Source of the DNA: Russula earlei
Lineage: Eukaryota; Basidiomycota; Agaricomycetes; Russulales; Russulaceae
DNA: 18,223 nucleotides
Direction of reading: 5' to 3'
NCBI GenBank assembly: GCA_025769875.1
Contig: JAGFNK010000930.1
Coordinates: 1-18,223 of the forward strand
Under the pieces are notes generated by a model. The model was not told the origin of the DNA and ran no database searches. It saw nothing but the letters and a program-made list of their open reading frames with translations. The translations under genes were made by a program, and so were the position numbers. Of the stretch, positions 1-8,231 are shown piece after piece; within the stretch, counting starts at the first letter, position 1; each line of letters begins with the position of its first letter.

Positions 1-327
1 CAGTGACAGGGACCTGGAGAATGTTGGACTTAGACAATGATGCTAGGGTTTACTGAACCTTGCAGTTGTACAGGAGTACAAGGGGTTGGGAAGAGGAACT
101 GTAATGTGCAGCCATAAAGGAGTATGCAAGGAAGCAAGGGAAGTCTTTAAACTTCACTGTCTTGATGGAGAATGGAGGGAATGATGGTACAGCTGCAGTC
201 ACAATAGAGTACAGGGGGAGAATCACAAATGGACTGTCTAAGGACTGTCATTGACAATTGGTGGGATTATATACATAACAGGTGATGGTGCACAGACCAT
301 CTGACTAATACTTGAGGGCAGGTCTAC
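1..327. repeat. diverged LTR-like fragment at left edge
   Basis: No gene is seen here. The stretch at about 225-290 resembles the middle of the LTRs that follow: it has a 'ggactgtct..aggactgtc' inverted pair and then a 'tatatac' box about 30 nt later, in the same order as at 563-605. Before it are GGAGTA and AGTACA-rich stretches like those of the LTR 5' half. I infer the remains of another, older LTR of the same family, truncated by the window edge and lying directly against the next element. The resemblance is patchy and was judged by eye. Confidence 0.3.
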
Positions 328-1102
328 TGTCTGTCAAAACTCACTGTTGAACAATCCAGTTCAAGAGTGAGAGAGGAGTTCGGAGATGAGTCAACTAAGT
401 TTGAGTACAAAGTTGGCAAAGAGTATGGTCCAAATGAGTAGCAAGTACCAGAGAGGCACTGGTACTGGCTATGAGAGGTGGTCATGGAAGGAGAGGGCAA
501 GGATGCACTAGATAGGGTGGTCACAAAGGAGTACCCTTGGTAATAGAGTGCCACAGATCAAATGGACAGTCTGAAGACTGTCCACTACTTTATTGAGCTC
601 TTATATACTACAAGGGAACTGCTAAATAGAGTACAAGTGATAACCTTGTTATCAAGCAAAAAGGAGATGAGTAAGATGTCAGGGAATGCTTAGTGAGCAT
701 GCTCAGTCATGCTCAGTAAGCTGCTGAGTAAGGAGGCCCTAGATGATGAGTAAGGGCCTCTAGTGTCCACATGTTCACTGCCTAGTGCACATGTGAGGCA
801 TCTGATTCATTTGCTGTCAGTTAGTTTAGGGCTGGTCTTTCTGAGACTTGGAGTATTTGATAGTGAGGAGGTATTCCTTATAAGGCCCTTTATAAGGTTC
901 TATTAGGGTCCTTATAGTCGACCCTAATATCAGTATTAAGGACCTTAGTGTTGTCTTTATAGTTTGTTCTAAGGTTATTAGAGTTAGTCTAATAACACGT
1001 TCTAGGGCCCATAGTCTCTTCATCAGCATCCAATATAAGGACCTTAGGGTCATCCTAAAGGGTCTTTAGAGGGTCTCTAATATTGTCCTTTATTATTTGA
1101 CA
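328..1102 (+). repeat. left LTR (longer form)
   Basis: This copy aligns by eye with 3550-4182 through most of its length. Shared blocks include the start (TCACTGTTGAAC), the inverted pair near 563-584, TTATATACTACAAG, AACCTTGTTATCAAGCA, GAGCATGCTCAGTCATG and GTCGACCCT. At its 3' side it carries roughly 140 bp that the right LTR lacks (about 954-1095), made of repeated GGTCCTTA/TAAGGACC-like words. It ends in TTGACA at 1102. The TATA-like box lies at about 601-607. The length difference shows that the two LTRs have diverged since insertion, or were never a pair. Confidence 0.6.
563..584. repeat. perfect 10-bp-stem inverted repeat inside left LTR
   Basis: TGGACAGTCT and its exact reverse complement are separated by only 2 nt (GA). 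The right LTR keeps the left half at about 3783 but has mismatches in the right half. The site lies just upstream of the TATA-like box, so a promoter-proximal protein site is possible; that is inference. Confidence 0.5.
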
Positions 1103-1279
1103 GGTTGCCACCAAGTAGGGCTTTGTTAGGAACTTGACTTGCTTCTTGATTGACTGCTTACCTATGCTTGCTTACTCATTTGATGACTCACCGACTGACT
1201 CAGGCTTTATCATTGCTTATTGATAGGATGATTGATGCTTAGTGATTGCTTACTGGACTGATGACAGATACTAGAAATG

Positions 1280-1301
1280 AATGACTCATGCATGAGTCAT
1301 T
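1280..1301. repeat. 22-bp perfect palindrome containing two TGACTCA sites
   Basis: The core TGACTCATGCATGAGTCA is flanked by AA and TT so that all 22 bases are self-complementary. TGACTCA is the consensus site of fungal Gcn4/AP-1-type bZIP factors (established knowledge), and it occurs once on each side of ATGCAT. It sits in the element's presumed leader, among other TGACTCA words near 1184-1200. Regulatory use is inference. Confidence 0.5.
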
Positions 1302-1696
1302 ACTGATACTTTCAAATTCCAGTTCTCATTTTGGATAGTAGTGGGTCTTAGCTATGTGCCCTCCAAGTTTCATACAAATTGGATCAGCTGTCATGGAGAT
1401 ATAGTATAACTACTCTGGTGTATTAGGAGTTGAGCCTTATACTTGACTTACTCACTGAATCATCAGAATTCTCTCTCTCTCAACAAAGTACCTGCTCTAA
1501 GCAACAAAGAGGCCCCCTCTCATCTCTTCCATTTACTTTACCTGAGAGAATATCAAAGGAATTGAAGTTTAGTGCTTGAACTATATCAAGCAACTCTGTT
1601 GCTAGAGAGGGAAACTTAAGATTAGTGAATCTTAACAGGCTTTCCATATGACAATTGTGCCTAGAATCATTCATGCCACAATGCATGCACAATATT

Positions 1697-1815
1697 GTGG
1701 ACACCTCTACTCACCCCTTTTGGTCATGGGAACAGGGTGGCACCATGGAGCCTAGGTTTCCTCTCATAGGGAAGGGTCCTTCAAGGGCTCTCTCCAGGAA
1801 ATGGTCCATGACACT
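1697..1815 (+). repeat. internal direct repeat, copy 1
   Basis: This segment matches 2934-3050 closely. Shared words include CTCACCCCTTTTGG, GAACAGGGTG, CACCAT, GGAAGGGTCCTTCAAGGG, CTCTCTC and GGAAATGGT followed by CATGACA. Both copies run in the same direction inside the LTR element, about 1.2 kb apart, and the solo LTR lies between them. The duplication may predate the solo-LTR insertion. Confidence 0.65.
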
Positions 1816-1851
1816 GTCCTCCTACAGGTGCATTCAGTAAACAATCTCCTA

Positions 1852-2481
1852 CTCACTGTTACTGAGTGGTTTGGGGTCCGGAAGATGCCAGAACACCTGA
1901 ACTATGGACTGCACTGTTTGCATCATGTGTGCATCAGATCTTGACCGTTTATGTCCATTGATATCGCGTTCGGAACGCATTGATCGTATCATTCTGAAGA
2001 TGTACTAACAAAGCAATGAATAGCATTGCTTCTGCCAGATGTTCCTGTACTGCCACGTACATTGCTTCCTTGATTAGGAAAGTACTTATGACACCAAGAT
2101 TGCTACTAGGGAAGCACTTAATGCTTCCAGCACTGAGATTGTTTACATAGAAGTGACCTCACTTCTATGAGCCGCCTTTTGCTTCTATAGCACCAACCAG
2201 TACTACAGTAGCACGAACCTTATCCCTGTAGGGCCATATAAAGCCCCCAGTCTGTAGCAGTTGAGCCCTAAGCTCGACTTAGTTTGCCAAATCCCAAACA
2301 GTTGACTCCTACCCCGTCTGCAGAGCCCCTCTGATCTTGTTGCCATACAACAGAAGGATCTAACACTCCTTCCCCTCCACGAGTATTGCTTGCTTGACTC
2401 AAGCATATCTGCATTGGTAGGACACATTCATAGACGTGACCATTGATCTTATTTAAGGCACTTTGGAGCCTTAACACTCAC
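1852..2481. mobile_element. solo LTR with 5-bp target site duplication
   Basis: The LTR proper is 1857-2476. It begins TGTTA and ends TAACA, the inverted TG..CA ends of a retroviral-type LTR. It is flanked on both sides by CTCAC (1852-1856 and 2477-2481), a perfect 5-bp target duplication, which fixes the boundaries exactly. A TATA-like CATATAAAG at 2236-2244 followed by a C-run is typical of an LTR promoter and suggests rightward transcription. At 620 bp with no internal domain, it is what remains after LTR-LTR recombination. Its sequence is unrelated to the surrounding LTR family. Superfamily (Ty1/copia or Ty3/gypsy) cannot be decided from an LTR alone. Confidence 0.8.
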
Positions 2482-2933
2482 ATGTAGAGCAGAGTTTGAA
2501 CCCAAGTCTGTTTACCAGTAAATGGACACCTCTGTTGACCAAATGATGAAGTCTTGTGACCCTGGATGTGTTTGGTCTTGTGACATGGGCAGACCTTGTG
2601 ACTGGAATGCTCATAACTTGTGTGTTCCCTGTGACTGGGACTCAGGTAGTGGTGCTGCTGTGCAGTGATGGGTATGGTGGCCCTGGTGGGATAAAGCAGC
2701 ACATAGCTTTCTGGTGCTGTCTCCTGATGTGCTCCTGATTGCGCCAGGTTTGTGGGGTATGTCCCTCTGCAAGGGAGTTGGTAACTGGATGGCTGAAGGT
2801 ACCTTTGTGGGATGAGGCCTCAAGGTGAGGATGAGGACGTGGTTGTTCCATTGAGGGTAGAGGTAATCATTGTATGATATCATGGTAGTAAGGCACTAAG
2901 GGGGGCAAGGAGTGGTTCATAAAAACACCTCTC
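2482..2933. other. LTR-element internal region with degenerate CTTGTGAC repeats
   Basis: Between 2550 and 2640 the word CTTGTGAC or a close variant recurs about every 25-30 nt. Read on the minus strand this gives a short open stretch with recurring Val-Thr-Arg. Minus-strand frames at 2611-2883 and 2642-2851 are open and rich in Pro, His and Ser but show no known domain. Either a decayed gag-like segment or simple low-complexity sequence would explain it. Confidence 0.3.
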
Positions 2934-3050
2934 AACACCTCTGCTCACCCCTTTTGGCCATGTGAACAGGGTGCCACCATAGAGCCCCCTTTCCTCTAAT
3001 ATGGAAGGGTCCTTCAAGGGCTCTCTCTGGGAAATGGTTCATGACAGCTA
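2934..3050 (+). repeat. internal direct repeat, copy 2
   Basis: Second copy of the segment at 1697-1815, in the same orientation. It ends where the pyrimidine-rich open region begins; the ATG at 3041 lies in its last bases. The equivalent ATG in copy 1 (1807) is not followed by a long open frame. Confidence 0.65.
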
Positions 3051-3541
3051 CCACCTCAGTTTCATCCAACATGACCTCTGCTTTTCTCACCACCATCATC
3101 CCACCCTTGTTTGCCATTCCCTCAGTTTCACGCCATCTCAGCATCATTCACCCTCACCATTTCAGCTCTGCTCACCCTCATTGTTCTGGCTGTGCCCACC
3201 AACATCTCTGCTCTGTCTCTCTCTGCCTCAGTATTCCCCTTCTACCCAGTTCCCTGTGGCCCTCATTTGCATTTCCAATTTCCAATTGGTGCCCAAGTCG
3301 TCACCTCCTGCTTTGCCTCCAGCTCTGCTTCTTGTCACTGCCCACAACTACATCTACAGACTCCCACCCATGGCCTACACCCACTCTCCTGTGCTATGAC
3401 CCACTGTCACTGCCTTCATTTCCCAACTCCATTATGCCCTCTGTTTCCTCTCTTGCTATCATACCACCACACCCAGCAGAAAAGATCTATGAACTCCACC
3501 TTGAAGAATGCCATGAAGACTTGGAAAATGGAAGAGTATGA
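3041..3541 (+). CDS. possible gag-like or low-complexity ORF of the LTR element
   Basis: This 166-codon frame starts in the second internal repeat and stops just before the purine-rich tract next to the right LTR. It is rich in Ser, Pro, His, Leu and Cys. Its end contains an acidic helical-looking stretch (HLEECHEDLEN). Frames +1 (3001-3399) and +3 (3111-3617) are also open over the same stretch, because the strand is pyrimidine-rich and stop codons need purines. Openness alone is therefore weak evidence. I prefer this frame only for its position and its charged C-terminus. I recognise no zinc knuckle or other gag domain, and it may not be coding at all. Confidence 0.2.
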   Translation: MTATTSVSSNMTSAFLTTIIPPLFAIPSVSRHLSIIHPHHFSSAHPHCSGCAHQHLCSVSLCLSIPLLPSSLWPSFAFPISNWCPSRHLLLCLQLCFLSLPTTTSTDSHPWPTPTLLCYDPLSLPSFPNSIMPSVSSLAIIPPHPAEKIYELHLEECHEDLENGRV

Positions 3542-3549
3542 GGCTTCCT
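3524..3549 (+). other. purine-rich stretch before right LTR (polypurine-tract candidate)
   Basis: GGAAAATGGAAGAG lies a few bases upstream of the TG that starts the right LTR. This is the expected place and strand for plus-strand priming of a rightward-transcribed LTR element. A pyrimidine-rich CTTCCTT separates it from the LTR start, which is not ideal. Confidence 0.35.
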
Positions 3550-4182
3550 TGTGTCAAGACTCACTGTTGAACTATCCAGTTCAAGAGCGAGGAGTAAGCT
3601 CAAAGACAAGTCGATAGACATCTAAGATGGCATGGGCGAGGAGTAGAGTCCAAAGCAGTAACAAATACCAAAGAGGTATAGTTACTGGTAGAGTCGAGCA
3701 GGTATGCAGGGAAGAAGCCAGAATAAGCACAAAGGGGACAGTCCTTAAAGGAGTATCCCAGGGATAGAGAGTGCCATAAACAAATGGACAGTCTGAGGAC
3801 TGTCTGCTACTTTATTGAGTGCTTATATACTACAAGAGAACTGCTAAATAGGGAACAAGTCATAACCTTGTTATCAAGCACAATAGAGTGATGAGTAAGA
3901 AGTTGGAGTGCACTTACTGAGCATGCTCAGTCATGCCCAGTAAGCTGCTGAGTAAGAAGGCTTCTCTTGATGAGTAAGAACCTTCACTGTCCACGTGTTC
4001 ACTGCTTTAGTACATGGGCAAGCACCTGATTCATTTTCTGTTAGATAGTTTAGGGCCAGTCATTTGAGGACTTGTAGTTTGCTTTAGGGAATAGTGTTAT
4101 CTTATAAGGCCCCTGGTATAGTTCTATTAGGGTGCTTAGAGTCGACCCTGATACTTCTATAAAGGTCCTTACATGACAGACA
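3550..4182 (+). repeat. right LTR (shorter form)
   Basis: Begins TGTGTCAAGACTCACTGTTG and ends TGACAGACA. It is colinear with 328-1102 but lacks that copy's roughly 140-bp 3' expansion. The TATA-like TATATACTACAAG is conserved. Substitutions and small indels relative to the left LTR are scattered along the whole length, so insertion is not recent. Confidence 0.6.
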
Positions 4183-4216
4183 GGAATGGATAAGTCCAGT
4201 CCACTAAAACTCAACT

Positions 4217-4251
4217 CAGTGGTCAATAAAGGTGAAATATATTGACCACTG
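4217..4251. repeat. hairpin, 12-bp perfect stem
   Basis: CAGTGGTCAATA and its exact reverse complement TATTGACCACTG are separated by an 11-nt loop. Flanking CAACT/AATTG words extend the symmetry imperfectly. It lies 35 bp outside the LTR element end. There is no U-tract context that would suggest a terminator role. Confidence 0.55.
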
Positions 4252-4585
4252 AATTGACTCAGCTCAGATTACAAATTATTTTAAAACAATTGATTGATTT
4301 GTTGCCCTCTCCTCATGCATCGCATTATTGTAAATATGTCAACCCAAACAATTAGAACTTAGTCAAATGCTTAAGAGAGGGCAGCTCAGTTCCCAAGTTA
4401 TGTAACCTAAGATGCAACATGAGTCGCCCCAAATCACCAGGGGGATCATATACACTTAATTTGCCTGATCAATTTAGCCTTAGCAGACTTGGATAAACTT
4501 AACACAATGGCATATGTTAATACATGGATTTATATTGAATAAATCGAGACATAAAGTGCATCCACAAATATGACACCAAATTTTA

Positions 4586-4710
4586 AATAGGAATGGTCTA
4601 CTCATTACATGGCAATAATCAGCCGATGGGGATCAATCGCACCTGATGGGGATCAATCGCCTCGATGACAGAGACTGACCACACAGATTAAACTCAATGC
4701 AAAGATCTGG
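4586..4710 (+). repeat. dispersed repeat R, copy 1 (diverged)
   Basis: Shares with 7655-7890, in order: a 'tctactcattacatggc'-like block, GCAATAAT, GATGGGGATCAATC, CGATGAC.GAGA and CACACAGA.TAAACT. It contains a 20-bp tandem duplication (4621-4640 and 4641-4660, unit GATGGGGATCAATCGC plus four variable bases). Together with the 7655 copy it brackets the kinase pseudogene in direct orientation. Confidence 0.45.
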
Positions 4711-5237
4711 GCTTTACATTTTGTTACAATTTTACTTGAGCCAAATAATATAGTTAGCATTCTTATAATTGAATCTTGTTTGTATTTTCCCACTAAGAAC
4801 CAAGTCTGTGTTGAAGGCAGCAGGCGGCGGCTTGCTGAGTTCGCAAAAACACACACAAAAGAAGGGACAAAACAGGTCTCTTGTTCCGAGGCATAACTAG
4901 AGTTTCTACATACGAGACACGATCTATGAGAGAGGGGGATATTGGGGGATTGGGGAGACAGAAAGACGCGAGTTGGGAGTGTGATACATGGATGTGGAAC
5001 AAGACAAGCCAGAGCGATGAGCTGCGATGAAAGAGGGTCGAGAGCTGGCTGGGCAGCAGAGGTGGAACCGGTACGTGATGAAAGAGAGTCGAGAGCAATG
5101 ATGCAGGGCTTGAATGGGATGCCGCCTTACAGCAGGACACTGTGTGATGACGTACTAAAGAATTACCCTGGACATGGACAGCCTTGCCAGACAGCCGACG
5201 AGCTATACCTGGAAAGTGAAGATCCTTTTGGTGGATA

Positions 5238-7527
5238 TCATCCTCTACGCTTTTTGTTGAACGATAGACCCATTGCTACAGGACTATCATCATCTTTAGC
5301 CTTGCGCTTGCGGCAGCCCCTGCTGAACATTGGATCATGACCAACGATGTTCTTTGATAGGCTGCCATCATCGTCGGACCAATTTTTGGATTCCAGGTTC
5401 CATGTTATGAGATTCAAGACCCATTCAGAAGAACAAAGCTTCTCGTGAGTGTCCTTGACCTCCATCCAGACATTCCTCTCTGCTTGAGGTTCGGGCATAA
5501 TTGATTTTGGGTTAATATCATCATAGAAGGTTTTAAGAAGGGTGCGCAACTCTTCAATGATCTGGTGGCATGGTTCCGGGACAAAACCAAACGAATCCAG
5601 GTGAAGTATTAGTTTGTGTAGGAAAGATAGCTTTCCATCACCACCCCGGATAACACCATCTTCATCCACATCTCTGTATCCATCAAATACGTGTTGCATA
5701 TCTTGTGATTGGCCCTCAATCGCAGAATGTCGGCATTTCATGACAATATAAATAAGAACCCAGTAAAAGGATTCAATATCATCTGAAATTGGATGAGATT
5801 GAGTGTGAGGGTGTAATAAAAGTCCTGTTGATATGAACTGCCATGTACCCTGAACACGAAGTCAATTTGCCGCGCATAGGGGATAAACAGATCATACCAT
5901 GCAGGAGTGTTGTCTCTGCCGGGTCACATCCATCCTCTTGGACATGTCCCAGTCGATCAATAAACCTGATCAATCTGGGGCGATCAGAATGTTTCCTGCA
6001 CTCACATCCCAATGTAAAATTTTTGCTTTGTCGTATGCGTCCGTATGAGCTGTTCCAAATTGTCAAACAACAAACTTAAACGTAACGCCAATCCTCACCG
6101 ATCATAGCATCCCGAATGACCTGGCATAGCTCCCAAGTCGATCCAAATGTACTCAGCAGCTGTCCGAGCGTGTTCAAGACAAGTCGGTAGTGGACATATC
6201 GTTTGATGCACGGTGTACTGGGACACCAAATACATTTGCGTTCGCCATCTTTCACATAGTCTTGCATCCTTGTGCATTGTACATCGAGTGAATGCTCCGG
6301 TGTCGACAGCACATCACCAGCTGGACCCAACTCCGGAATGAAACGCACTTTTGCTTCTAGTAAATCGCGATAAATATCCCCTTCTTTCTCGATACCTGGG
6401 AAATTGGTACGCCAGTAATCTTTGAGGTAAACCAGTTTATTCCGTTCAACGTCATGGCACACAAATCCAAACGTCGACTGACCAAAAAGGGTTTTCGTCT
6501 CCCATATTGGTTTCCATATGATATAGGGCTTTGGCTGTCCATCCGTGGCATGATCGTCATTGACGAGAATCTGGCGAAGGTCTTCAACTTCAATTTTCTC
6601 AATGTCCATGTATACCGCCAGTGTGGACTGTGCATCACCAACCCCCTTATCGTTCTTTGAGACCGAGGTGACAGTGGTGTTGTATCCATGCTGGGCAAAA
6701 GTGAGAGAGTTGAGCCTCCAGATGAATTTGGAAAGGGTGTTGGGATCTTTGGCCCAATTGAATATCTTGGTATAGATAGCACCACTGCGATCCCATCGCA
6801 GTAGTCGCCCTGTTGCCTTTCCAAAGAGGATGATCAAGTAAGAGAAGACCTGAAACTGTGAACGATGGATAGAAGTGGCATAATGTGTGAGTTGACCACA
6901 CACACGATACGCGCGCTCAGTCCACCTAACGTGACACTCGACCCCAACCTCTTGCCTCATATGTGTAAGGTTGCGAAAAATGTCCTCTTTTTCCCTTTTT
7001 GTTTTCGATCCACACATTGACCGCTCTCCAGTCCAGTGAGGTCAGCTGCTCGTTTTCCTGATGACCTTCCCTTTTCCGATAGATAATGATGTCTGGTCTC
7101 CCTAGGATTGCCTTATCTTGCTTAACAGTGGTGTTGACGAATGTGAGATTATCAGCGAGGCCGGACGTTTTGATTGCCTGTATCTGTCATGTACGTGAGC
7201 AGTGGATCCCCCCTTGAATGTGGGGACTGACAAAGTGATCCTCATTGTGTGAGATGGAGCACTTGTCGAAGCTGATGATCTGCTCCAGTCTTTCGAGCTT
7301 GGCTTGCTTCTGGCACGAATTCTGAGAGGAATTCGGCTATTGGCATAGGCCCTGACGAATTTGTCACATACGTCCCAGGTCATGTCTTATATCTCTCTGA
7401 AGCTAGCTTTTGAGGTGTGGATGTGTGTGTGTGACTTCCTGATAGGTCGTATTTTAGAGGTGAAGTAGTTATAGTTAGACTACTTTGCTTCGGTTTGAGG
7501 TGGCGTGCTGGGACGGATGACAGCCAT
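5238..7527 (-). pseudogene. FunK1 fungal-type protein kinase, decayed
   Basis: FunK1 kinases are a large basidiomycete-expanded kinase family of uncertain substrate. Reading leftward from an ATG at 7527 I see MAVIRPSTPP, a STPQK segment, GPMPIAEFLSEFVPE, NLTFVNTTVKQDK, GRPDIIIYRK, then QLTHYAT..RLLRWDRSGAIYT, LVYLKDYWR, the alpha-C-like KEGDIYRDL, HYRLVLNTLGQLLSTF, catalytic HWDVSAGNILI, metal-binding LLIDWDMSK, GTWQFIS and a basic C-terminus (FNKKRRG). Introns inferred with matching phase: 7184-7231 (48 nt), 6050-6098 (49 nt) and 5850-5897 (48 nt). Lesions: TAG at 7480-7482, a shift near 7460, TGA at 7380-7382, a shift near 7265-7300, a shift in an A-rich run near 6980-6995, and TGA at 5970-5972 between the catalytic and DWD motifs. 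The family's HRD arginine is Trp. Family is confident; inactivity is nearly certain from the stops. Confidence 0.85.
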
Positions 7528-7654
7528 GTTGTGAGATGAGACAAAGAAAAGGTGAGAATCACGTACTGCAATCAGTATGTGGTCCCGCAGTCAATGATTC
7601 TCTCTTAACTCTAATCTTAAAACAGGTTGTGTGTGGCAGCAATTACATGTACGA

Positions 7655-7890
7655 TATGAACGATCACTTCGACGTACATACTCAGTGAAACCAGGGTGGT
7701 TCAGGGTGCGTGAGCTCGCTCGCTTAAGTATCTGCCTACTACATGGCCACGGCCAGTGAAACCCGGAGAACTGCGGGCCGTAAGTGCCTTATCAGCAATA
7801 ATTGGCTGATGGGGGTGGGGGATCAATCTCCCCGATGACGGAGATATGCACATATGCGCTTTCATGCAAATTCTCACACACAGAATAAAA
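7655..7890 (+). repeat. dispersed repeat R, copy 2
   Basis: Best-preserved partner of the copy at 13991. Shared blocks in the same order are TATGAACGATCA, TTAAGTATCTG followed by C/T-ACTACATGGCC, GGGCCGTAAGTGCC, CAATAATTG or GATAATTG, CCCCGATGACGGAGATATGCA and CTTTCATGCAAA. No ORF, TIR or target duplication is visible. It lies upstream of the FunK1 pseudogene start, so it may include part of that gene's former promoter. The surrounding 7528-7960 has no gene. Confidence 0.65.
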
Positions 7891-7960
7891 CTGAGGAAAG
7901 TATTGACATTGACATGAATGACCTGCCAAGTTGTCATCACATATGCGTGCACACATTCAT

Positions 7961-8065
7961 CTAAGAGAGACCACGCAATTCGGTAATGACAGTATGAAGT
8001 GTGGGCTTTGCTGCCCTACGTAGTGCATCAAGGACATCCGTCCCCAACTTACCACCTGCATCTTC
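7961..8065 (-). pseudogene. possible C-terminal remnant of the F-box gene
   Basis: A 34-codon open stretch reads EDAGGKLGTD, then VLDALRRAAKPTLHTVITEL, and ends at TAG (7961-7963). It is preceded in frame by TGA at 8066-8068. The amphipathic, protein-like composition and its position about 170 bp beyond the end of the readable F-box homology suggest the last exon of that gene. I cannot show the connection, and it could belong to another lost gene. Confidence 0.25.
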
Positions 8066-8231
8066 TCAATAAACCCTTTCTACCATCGGAAAGGATCGTA
8101 CATAGGCACACATGATGTCCTGTTATATGGGTAAGACATGGAAGACGAAAATGTGGTAAGGTCATACCATATCTCTATGTGATAAGCAAGCCTGGTTCAG
8201 GAACCAACTCAGAGTGCAGATCTGTCTTAGC

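Larger units (their letters stand above)
1103..1851. other. LTR-element internal region, left part
   Basis: No convincing gene. Positions 1131-1300 are a degenerate repeat of TTGACT/GACTCA/TTGCTTA words. A minus-strand open frame at 1480-1704 (74 codons) contains a moderately protein-like stretch but matches nothing I recognise. The last part (about 1697-1815) is one copy of a 115-bp sequence repeated at 2934-3050. Confidence 0.4.
328..4182 (+). mobile_element. non-autonomous LTR retrotransposon, with nested insertion
   Basis: Two related direct repeats (328-1102 and 3550-4182) flank about 2.4 kb. The outer ends form a perfect 9-bp inverted repeat, TGTCTGTCA at 328-336 and TGACAGACA at 4174-4182, with the canonical TG..CA termini of LTR elements. 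A purine-rich stretch lies just before the right LTR, and both LTRs carry a TATATAC box, so transcription is probably rightward. No reverse transcriptase, integrase, protease or RNase H signature is readable in any frame, so the element would depend on enzymes supplied elsewhere. I found no 5-bp target duplication (TCTAC on the left, GGAAT on the right) and no clear tRNA primer site. The element is therefore old, or its ends come from recombination. The solo LTR at 1857-2476 is a later insertion into it. Confidence 0.65.
4183..5237. other. AT-rich intergenic stretch
   Basis: No gene recognised. It contains the hairpin at 4217-4251, a pair of inverted words (GCCCTCTC near 4304 and GAGAGGGC near 4375), and a dispersed-repeat copy at about 4586-4710. 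Open frames on both strands between 4793 and 5340 have no recognisable domain. The plus one runs antisense into the kinase pseudogene. Confidence 0.5.

Noticed and set aside
2484..2530. tRNA-like T-loop word GGGTTCAAACTC on the minus strand
   Set aside because: The flanking bases do not form T, anticodon or acceptor stems. It lies inside the LTR element.
4942..5340. 132-codon plus-strand open frame
   Set aside because: No recognisable domain. Its 3' part is antisense to the well-supported end of the FunK1 pseudogene.
5990..6020. GTGAGT inside the kinase catalytic loop as an intron donor that removes the TGA
   Set aside because: The GTGAGT encodes Val-Ser of HWDVSAGN, which is needed for the motif. 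No suitable acceptor restores the frame to DWD.
5779..6066. 95-codon minus open frame as part of the kinase
   Set aside because: It is out of frame with the kinase motifs. The true frame over this stretch reads HWDVSAGN and LIDWDMSK.
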